The notes beneath the pieces were generated by a model. That model was not told the origin of the DNA, ran no database searches, and saw nothing but the letters and a program-made list of their open reading frames with translations. Below are positions 7,101-9,837 of a stretch of 9,837 nucleotides of DNA, piece after piece. The DNA lies in contig WJLK01000030.1 of NCBI GenBank assembly GCA_014728565.1, forward strand, positions 1 to 9,837. Direction: 5' to 3'. Made by a program: the position numbers and the translations under genes. The stretch is from Candidatus Pacearchaeota archaeon (GTDB taxonomy: Archaea > Nanobdellota > Nanobdellia > Pacearchaeales > GW2011-AR1). Numbering within the stretch: position 1 is the first letter of the stretch; each line of letters opens with the position of its first letter.

Positions 7101-9837
7101 ATGATGACTAACTTCATAACTGCCGTTTTGTGCACTATACTCAGCAAAAAAATTATCAGGCTCTTTTACTGCCTCGTATCTCTGTGAAGAATACTCAGTC
7201 CATCTCTCTCCAGTAACATAAACCTTTTTTTTCTTTAAATTGTTTCCCTGGTTTTTTTCACCAGAAACAATAGAGGTCTGAACTTCAAGAAATGCATCAG
7301 CCCATGCATTTTGTGGTGTCCAGTTAAAATCAAGACTAACTGAACTTCCATTACTAATAAAAGAAATCATCTTTGTATCTTTAAGTACTCCACTAACAGA
7401 AAAATTAACCTGAATATTTGTTTCATCATTTAATCCGTGATTTTTTATTTCAGCCTTAACAATAACAGGTTTTTTAACCTCAATTCCAGAAGGAGTTATA
7501 ATATCAAAAACAGATATTTCATGTTCAGGAGGCTGAGGCATAAATAAAGGAAGTTCAGGATCTCCAAAAACAATATACATTCTTGCATTATCTGAAGAAT
7601 AAGCATCATTTCCATGAACATTAAGCATATGAGATACTCCAAAAACAGTTACCTCTGCAAGATTATCAAGATACTCTTCAAAAATCCCTGTGAAAATTCC
7701 TTTGTCTAAATCATGATTAGGAACAGTATAAGAAGGTCTGCTTGCTCCAAAATAAGCAACACCACCTCCATCATGATTTTTTAATGCTGATTCTGCAATA
7801 CAATCACTGCTAGTATCTAGCTGACCGTTATAACAAGCTATACTAAATGTTGTAAATCCTCTGCCATTGTTTGTTAGAGAAAGGTAATCTTTATCTGTTA
7901 TTAAAGGATCTGCCCAGGATGTTAGTGAACCATGACCTCTATAATTAGCAATAGATATACCAGAATTCATTGCATCAATAACTTCCTGTTTAGTTCCTCC
8001 ATCATAAGGATGAACCTCAACAACATTATAATCTCCTAGAATGTAAATATTATCTGAAATATATTTTTTACATTCATAATACTTATCAGGAGCATTTTGA
8101 GGATGAGAACTTGAAACAAGAGTTTTCTGCCATTCTCCTGGAGGAGGATTATCTATATAATTTATAGTCCTGTTAACTATTCCCGATATTTCTAAAACTG
8201 ATTTTCCTGAAAACCTTCCTACATAAACTTCAGGATATAAGTCACTTCCATCCAACAAACCATAATAAATATCAGAAGCTTTAGAATTCAAATAACCTGT
8301 TGGCATTTTATCAACATCACCAACTAACAAAACATAAGTTGGAGGAAGTTCCCAGTTATGATAGGCATAATCTATAAAATCATGAATGCCTGTTGCATTG
8401 CTACTTCCAAATTCAGAAGCTATCTCACTTGTTTTAACTATAAGGCTCTCAAATCCTCTATTTTCTTTGTGCTGTTTAAATGGCAGCATAGTATCATAAA
8501 AATCATCATGAGTAATTATCAAATAATCTGCTCTTAAAGAAGAATTTTTCAAACCTGTTACAGGTAGTAACTCTCCTGTAGATTGAGAAGCTTCAGAAAG
8601 AATAGGAATATTATCAACTGAATTGAAAAATAATCCAGAATAAGCTTTATTAAAAAAATCTGTTACCTCTCTTCTAGGGTTGTACTTAGGTAGTGAAGAA
8701 AAAGAATTTTCAGAAAAATCTAACTTAAAAACAAGATTGTTGTATAACTTTATCTGCTTTGTTTTTGGATTATACTGAAGCGGAGCTATTTCCAAAATAA
8801 CAAAATTATAATCTCTAAAAACCATAGGTTCTGAAACACTAATAACTTTATCAGGATAAAAAACATCTTCTGAATAAAAATCAGTATCTATTGTAAAAGG
8901 ATACTCTCCAGTAGGACACTCCTCAGTAATGCAGTCATAAGTGGGTTTTTGAAACGGATATATATTATATCCACCAAAAGAACTAAATTTAGAGTATAAA
9001 ACAACAGGACTTACATCAGATCCTGGAGGAATAGCTATCATTTTTCTAATAACTGGAATCTGGGGCTTTCCTACTTCTGTTTTAAATCCAGCTCCAGGAA
9101 TTCTAAAAATCTGATAATTACTTTCAGGATCAGGAATTTTTAGATTATTTAACTGAATTACTACTTTTGAAGAATCCTGGTTGAGTATACTAAGATTCGG
9201 AGTAATTTCTTCATCCAGGATATCTGAATCAGGGGGAAATACAGAGGGAGGCTTTTCATCATCCCAGGTAAACCATGCTTTATTTCCTAAATCACCAGTG
9301 CTTTTATACAAGCCACTAAAAGGTCCTGAAGCTAAGATATTAACAACCAACAAAAGAATAAACAAAATACTGAATAAAAGAAAACTTTTCTTAACTCGCT
9401 TTTTAGTCTGTTTTTTTGATTGTTTTTTAACTTCTGCTTTAGGTTGTTTTTTAATATTCTTTTTCTTAGCAGCAGTTTTAGCAGTATTATTTATTTTAAC
9501 TTTTTTAATTTTCAACAAACCAGGTTTCCATATTGCAATTGCTATAATGACAATGACAATGACAAAAATTATAAAGAAAAAAACAAGATAGGGAAATAAT
9601 TTCTTAAAAAAACTAGGCGGTTCTTTATGAATTTCTTCAACAAATTCTTCTAATTCTTCTTTTAATCTTTCTTCATCATGTTCAACAACGCAACTTTTTG
9701 AAGTAATAGGATTGTTTTTTTCAGTTCCACAATTATTTTCATCTTCACAAATCCTACTTGTTATTCCATTTTCACAATAACTCCAATCTGAACAAACCCA
9801 GTTCTCAACACAACCACTATCTGAAGAAGAACTATAA
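1149..9837 (-). CDS. Giant membrane-anchored C25-M14-C25 multipeptidase with C-terminal dockerin (5' partial)
   Basis: One open frame runs from the TGA at 1149-1151 through the right edge: at least 2895 codons, start not in the window. Visible order: TSP1-like module and transmembrane helix (u1-u106), Lys-rich linker (1-45), hydrophobic helix (46-65), C25 prodomain (about 115-300) and catalytic domain (330-660; His529, Cys562), CARDB-like module (667-768), unrecognised beta-rich regions (770-1385), M14 propeptide-like segment and carboxypeptidase (1390-1738), Ig-like spacer, second C25 prodomain (1848-2045) and catalytic domain (2054-2460; His2309, Cys2339), Ig-like modules (2465-2729), dockerin (2731-2789). 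Expected role: digestion or processing of proteins outside the cell by two endopeptidases and one carboxypeptidase. Many N-x-S/T sites agree with an exported, possibly glycosylated protein. A TTG start at 9518 is possible, but the frame upstream is open, contains recognisable domains and has no ATG, GTG or TTG, so it is probably internal. No Shine-Dalgarno sequence precedes that TTG. Domain calls rest on motifs read by eye. Confidence 0.9.
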   Translation of the reverse strand, partial: YSSSSDSGCVENWVCSDWSYCENGITSRICEDENNCGTEKNNPITSKSCVVEHDEERLKEELEEFVEEIHKEPPSFFKKLFPYLVFFFIIFVIVIVIIAIAIWKPGLLKIKKVKINNTAKTAAKKKNIKKQPKAEVKKQSKKQTKKRVKKSFLLFSILFILLLVVNILASGPFSGLYKSTGDLGNKAWFTWDDEKPPSVFPPDSDILDEEITPNLSILNQDSSKVVIQLNNLKIPDPESNYQIFRIPGAGFKTEVGKPQIPVIRKMIAIPPGSDVSPVVLYSKFSSFGGYNIYPFQKPTYDCITEECPTGEYPFTIDTDFYSEDVFYPDKVISVSEPMVFRDYNFVILEIAPLQYNPKTKQIKLYNNLVFKLDFSENSFSSLPKYNPRREVTDFFNKAYSGLFFNSVDNIPILSEASQSTGELLPVTGLKNSSLRADYLIITHDDFYDTMLPFKQHKENRGFESLIVKTSEIASEFGSSNATGIHDFIDYAYHNWELPPTYVLLVGDVDKMPTGYLNSKASDIYYGLLDGSDLYPEVYVGRFSGKSVLEISGIVNRTINYIDNPPPGEWQKTLVSSSHPQNAPDKYYECKKYISDNIYILGDYNVVEVHPYDGGTKQEVIDAMNSGISIANYRGHGSLTSWADPLITDKDYLSLTNNGRGFTTFSIACYNGQLDTSSDCIAESALKNHDGGGVAYFGASRPSYTVPNHDLDKGIFTGIFEEYLDNLAEVTVFGVSHMLNVHGNDAYSSDNARMYIVFGDPELPLFMPQPPEHEISVFDIITPSGIEVKKPVIVKAEIKNHGLNDETNIQVNFSVSGVLKDTKMISFISNGSSVSLDFNWTPQNAWADAFLEVQTSIVSGEKNQGNNLKKKKVYVTGERWTEYSSQRYEAVKEPDNFFAEYSAQNGSYEVSHHRFNVSQDPNEIIQLDVYWKGFSSLNEAFVYIYDFAGKSWLELGSIEKNESEGFLKKTFKKQTISDKTISNFVDERSDGNYVLIAGEAYRYVGGSCPFVYSYDGEYHFDHEGFPFATMSISERSSYGRLENLKSVNGKYKIKISEELDETSYVNKFILKLVEHSGDGVVIPDIKGNPHTINEKINPRECVTKERENCLEEVIEFDDDFYISEIDGMSEEDYYDWIELKFDKPQDVEEGKLVIHFKSSNLLKRMWNYYIGLIGKNNWEFFQNMMNFPLFKKWNSDIEDRVNLKVQIWNGENWVNIKSLASGRERWRESLVMIPLTNSERVKIRLRSIRGSYEINQVYMDFSEDEEMRIINLEPESALKSNKEVKEELSSDDDSYVELNKGEIIDLVYNEVSNNDWNKDYIIDIQGYYNYKIFEDRDRIELIKGFKEWLEVVFDKYFIFNNIDKINSHKTIYTDYAHINVTYLLGGSSVNDVLLSEPAKNTSYAREFIFPMSCAPDTGGGSGTGLLFQFKSPELGWVNIPETTTELEKKYSFSEPIPSSFVKKLYNVPRISDLELRENKDPSLRKELVRLYPGNENQLDYAVSMDLDVYKIDYSHIEAVVTTLEIEKLRERGLRVEILPFNRGDVFSKDGFNDYHTYEEAVTDMKYIESRYSDIARMYDIGKSIENRTIWAMKISDNVGVDEKEPEFFIVGLHHAREVMTVEIPLYQIHYLVENYEKDYKIRKLVDGREIWFVPVMNPDGLVYVHNNDSMWRKNRRKNSDGTYGVDLNRNYGFKWGYDNHGSSPTPSSETYRGTSAFSEPETGAIRDFVKNHNFSYALSYHSYGEMLLYPWGYVVEYTPDHSEFLQLADGLLENLPQYDPGIPGELLYTVNGEFNDWMYGDTSKNKIMALTFEVNQQFRPDPSYIIPTCENHLPPFIYLLERAGEGIDNPLEIEKSEIIDAVDGRTYSYNVRPVKEGNYDIRCLLYNTTDRIPSDVLNVSVLTPKADIQILEPVVDDVAKGKVFDFKVNISCSDFDCGNITSYLDPEPSKDNSQQEIIRRYSFDKPVVKRFPEYDVVVMDGLNHIAEPGFPVLPFKTVKILLPSDAEISDVEIVTDNKEYIGAGFYCKPGDTYVPLCDTGKEHEIVGPREDVYNSDNPYPSKPYADYRIESLRGYKLFLMNIYPVQYVPRTGDLHYYRDINIKIKTGKEKLFSGLSLDVRNNFRGLKKDRELVLDVIDNKESIGEYTLEPTKGFKSLDVDESYDYVIITSESFKNSDFTLLRDEKNSRGVRTKIVSVEEIFANYSGRDKQEKIRNFIKDAYQNWGIEYVLLGGDRNIIPARKLWCTASGYTDEIPADLYYATLDGNWDKDGDGVYGEVGEEDWYAEVYVGRAAVRNTKDIKNFVKKTIAYRNAAGSPDDRDILIAGENLWRDNCYHLQEQGEPKLPRGNWAIAYLNELVGFRTVNNFTTQGYQKDYYNIEKLSDGYREAQGQSSWTTSEMQARINNGINMLNHLGHGSPSSALKMSFSSIDALTNTYYFTAFSQSCSSGRFDDQECIAQRFTVAEHGAVAYIGNSRYGWGIRGGDPCPTNGPDQRQHRFFINALAGENIHILGKAYQKSKHDDVDFILNGPEGDWPEVWPCRRSQRWVSFSHNLFGDPELRLHMMGVVTESLKLTPDPIGLKGRGKCIAEILEYNPGANITSVSFKVFNPGNQVVIDSEGTRINNSFWESPEFTADSEGAWSCIVRAEDSDGGSANKKISFYPGEEKGLISTEIGAEPFYTLDENPDKSCSLMKDESCIVNWRVIPTGQLNTTWKFFAYLNSKKIPYLTAISDKIDLEIVPGAGLYVNLISPEDNDISTGDVIFKCSIVNYTSKVTEIGLYTDINGWQEIHKVNNTDVLEYNITDIPEGVYKWNCLAKDNKGNSSRSFSNNTFIVEPYLREDVNKDSVVDLIDLVLVAKDIGMTGCSAGNNWCNRRDVKRDGEVDSGDLIQVAKKL
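1152..1328 (-). other. C-terminal type I dockerin
   Basis: Residues 2731-2789 hold two EF-hand-like calcium loops, each followed by a helix. Loop 1 has D2735, N2737, D2739, D2743 and D2746 in the exact 1-3-5-9-12 spacing. Loop 2 has D2770, K2772, D2774, D2778 and D2781, so position 3 is Lys instead of Asn or Asp and that site may bind calcium poorly. Both helices share the L-V/I-x-V-A-K ending. C2759 and C2766 in the linker may form a disulfide. In known systems dockerins bind cohesins. No cohesin is visible in this window, so the partner must be elsewhere or the module has another role. Confidence 0.85.
1332..1607 (-). other. Ig-like module next to the dockerin
   Basis: Residues 2638-2729 run from LYVNLISPEDND through VIFKCSIVN, EIGLYTDINGWQ and EGVYKWNCLAKDNKGN to NTFIVEP. 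This is the pattern of the Ig-like repeats common in archaeal surface proteins, with a likely disulfide between C2659 and C2708. Two further, weaker Ig-like regions lie just before it, at about 2465-2556 and 2565-2637. They probably act as spacers that hold the dockerin away from the catalytic core. Confidence 0.6.
2139..3359 (-). other. Second C25 (gingipain-like) cysteine peptidase domain
   Basis: Residues 2054-2460 repeat the C25 plan. YDYVIITSESF (2056-2066) is the first strand, followed by YVLLGGDRNIIPAR (2121-2134), DLYYATLDG (2150-2158) and EVYVGRAA (2179-2186). MLNHLGHGSP (2303-2312) carries His2309, FSQSCSSGRFDDQECIAQ (2335-2352) carries nucleophile Cys2339, and LFGDPELRLHM (2447-2457) ends the domain. 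It is longer than the first C25 domain, with an insertion after LDG containing DKDGDG (2161-2166), a possible calcium-binding loop. A second prodomain-like region (1848-2045), with PGFPVLPFKTVKILLPSD, precedes it. The two catalytic domains are clearly divergent, so this is not a recent duplication. Confidence 0.87.
4305..5195 (-). other. M14 zinc carboxypeptidase domain
   Basis: Residues 1442-1738 hold a complete M14 set. The zinc ligands are His1507 and Glu1510 (GLHHARE) and His1634 (LSYHSYGE). Arg1568 (MWRKNRRKN) and Asn1581-Arg1582 (GVDLNRNYGFKW) are the substrate-carboxylate side, Tyr1692 (DWMYG) is the likely Tyr248 equivalent, and Glu1706 (ALTFEV) is the catalytic general base, by correspondence with carboxypeptidase A His69, Glu72, His196, Arg127, Asn144-Arg145, Tyr248 and Glu270. 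The opening YHTYEEAVTDMKYIESRY is typical. A propeptide-like stretch (1390-1440, at 5199-5351) precedes it. The expected reaction is removal of C-terminal residues from peptides; residue preference is not clear. It lies between the two C25 domains and could trim the ends that they make. Confidence 0.9.
6039..6824 (-). other. Unrecognised region opening with CPFVYSYDGEYHFDHE
   Basis: Residues 899-1160 start with GGSCPFVYSYDGE, then HEGFPFATM, GRLENL, GKYKIKISEELDETSYVNK (943-961) and HSGDGVVIPDIKG. The alternating beta pattern and sharp motif at the start suggest a conserved folded module. I have a sense of having seen similar 'CPF/YVY-DGE' openings in large bacterial and archaeal extracellular proteins, but I cannot name a family. 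The last part (about 1090-1155; VQIWNGENWVNI, VKIRLRS, INQVYMDF) resembles a carbohydrate-binding-like beta-sandwich. Function unknown. Confidence 0.4.
7215..7520 (-). other. CARDB-like beta-sandwich module
   Basis: Residues 667-768 begin with EISVFDIITPS, pass through VIVKAEIKNHGLND, and end with EKNQGNNLKKKKVYV. This is the order of CARDB-type Ig-like adhesion modules, in which a strand with 'N.G..' is followed by a terminal 'D/E..NN...' motif. It probably acts as a spacer after the first peptidase domain, in the position of the Ig-like domain that follows the gingipain catalytic domain. Confidence 0.6.
7539..8531 (-). other. First C25 (gingipain-like) cysteine peptidase domain
   Basis: Residues 330-660 follow the C25 fold order. 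DYLIITHDDF (331-340) is the first strand, YVLLVGDVDKMP (395-406) a core strand, and EVYVGRFSG (430-438) the usual GR motif. NYRGHGSLTSW (525-535) carries the catalytic His529, SIACYNG (559-565) the nucleophile Cys562, SDCIAESA (571-578) the segment that commonly follows, and FGDPELPLF (651-659) the typical end. In known C25 enzymes the His-Cys pair cleaves peptide bonds, often after Arg or Lys; specificity cannot be read here. A prodomain-like region with IPVIRKMIAIPPGSDV (154-169) precedes it at 115-300, as in gingipains. The loop after LLDG (421-424) is short compared with the second C25 domain. Confidence 0.85.
9324..9518 (-). other. Lys-rich cytoplasmic linker and second hydrophobic helix
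   Basis: Residues 1-45 hold 19 Lys and one Arg against a single Glu. A hydrophobic stretch follows at 46-65 (FLLFSILFILLLVVNILASG). Seen alone this looks like an exported protein's N-terminus with an unusually long basic n-region, and the small residues A-S-G at its end could even be a signal peptidase site. Seen with the helix at 9531-9599, it makes a membrane hairpin: out to in, a basic cytoplasmic loop of roughly 50 residues, then in to out, placing all the peptidase domains outside. Confidence 0.75.
9531..9599 (-). other. First transmembrane helix of the giant protein
   Basis: Residues u80-u102 are almost purely Phe, Ile, Val, Leu and Ala. They are flanked by FFKK on the outer side and by WKPG followed by the Lys-rich segment on the inner side. 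By the positive-inside rule the chain passes from outside to inside here. It would be an ordinary C-terminal anchor if a stop codon followed, but none does. Confidence 0.85.
9546..9563 (-). repeat. Three tandem copies of a hexamer (GTCATT) inside a transmembrane codon run
   Basis: On the minus strand GTCATT occurs three times in a row and encodes Val-Ile-Val-Ile-Val-Ile within the first transmembrane helix of the giant protein. The unit is a multiple of three, so gain or loss of copies would change helix length by two residues without shifting the frame. Confidence 0.9.
9690..9812 (-). other. TSP1-like six-cysteine module in the upstream part of the giant frame
   Basis: Residues u9-u49 of the open frame contain six cysteines (u9, u15, u21, u30, u36, u49) in a thrombospondin type 1-like pattern: W-x-CSDWSYC, then G-x3-RIC, then NNCGT. 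The six cysteines could form three disulfides, so this part should lie outside the cell. I know this style from surface proteins of DPANN archaea, where it usually stands just before a C-terminal membrane anchor. The same order is seen here, with a short acidic, probably helical stalk (u54-u72) leading into the helix. That recognisable domains lie upstream of the TTG at 9518 is the main evidence that translation starts outside the window. Confidence 0.7.

Noticed and set aside
2139..8531. The two C25 domains as a recent tandem duplication
   Set aside because: They share only fold motifs, differ in length, in the residues around the active Cys (SIACYNG against SQSCSSG) and in an inserted loop. 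No nucleotide-level repeat was seen.
9516..9518. TTG at 9518 as the true start of the giant gene
   Set aside because: No Shine-Dalgarno sequence precedes it, and the frame upstream is open with recognisable domains (TSP1-like module and a transmembrane helix). It remains possible only if there is a sequence error.
9181..9591. A 136-codon open frame on the + strand
   Set aside because: It lies wholly antisense to the N-terminal part of the giant protein, where Lys-rich codons read backwards as Phe/Leu-rich sequence. The minus strand has signal, membrane and peptidase prodomain features here; the + frame has none.
1..9837. tRNA, rRNA, CRISPR array, insertion sequence or origin
   Set aside because: The only non-coding space is 1 base plus 52 bases, and no inverted repeats, spaced direct repeats or RNA-like folds stood out elsewhere.

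Overview
This is a dense, AT-rich window with one enormous gene on the minus strand, a small enzyme gene behind it, and the tail of an opposing gene at the left edge. The organism is probably an archaeon of the DPANN type (Woesearchaeota/Pacearchaeota-like). The reasons are a six-cysteine thrombospondin-1-like module of the 'WxCSxWSxCxxG...RxCxDxNNCGT' style often seen in those genomes, Ig-like modules and a dockerin on a surface protein, and a TTTATAAA box spaced for a leaderless archaeal transcript. TGA is used as a stop, so the code is standard. The taxonomic call is inference from style, not proof.

Layout. Bases 1-132 (+) are the last 43 codons of an unrecognised gene that enters from the left. 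It ends tail to tail with a minus-strand radical SAM gene (134-1096), one base apart. A 52-base gap (1097-1148) holds a likely TATA box for the radical SAM gene. Everything from 1149 to the right edge is one uninterrupted minus-strand reading frame of at least 2895 codons, and its true start lies outside the window.

The giant protein. In protein order it reads: TSP1-like module, transmembrane helix, Lys-rich linker, second hydrophobic helix, C25 (gingipain-like) prodomain and catalytic domain, CARDB-like and unrecognised beta-rich regions, M14 propeptide-like segment and zinc carboxypeptidase domain, Ig-like spacer, second C25 prodomain and catalytic domain, two or three Ig-like modules, and a C-terminal type I dockerin. 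All three peptidase domains keep the catalytic residues that can be recognised. It is best read as a cell-surface protein-degrading or protein-processing machine combining two endopeptidases with one exopeptidase. The dockerin offers a docking point for a partner not seen here.

A TTG codon at 9518 could be taken as the start of the giant gene. The frame is open upstream of it with recognisable protein domains, so that start is probably an artefact. Residue numbers for the giant below count from the TTG codon at 9518, because that is the first usable start codon in the window. Upstream residues are numbered u1-u106, from base 9836 to base 9519.
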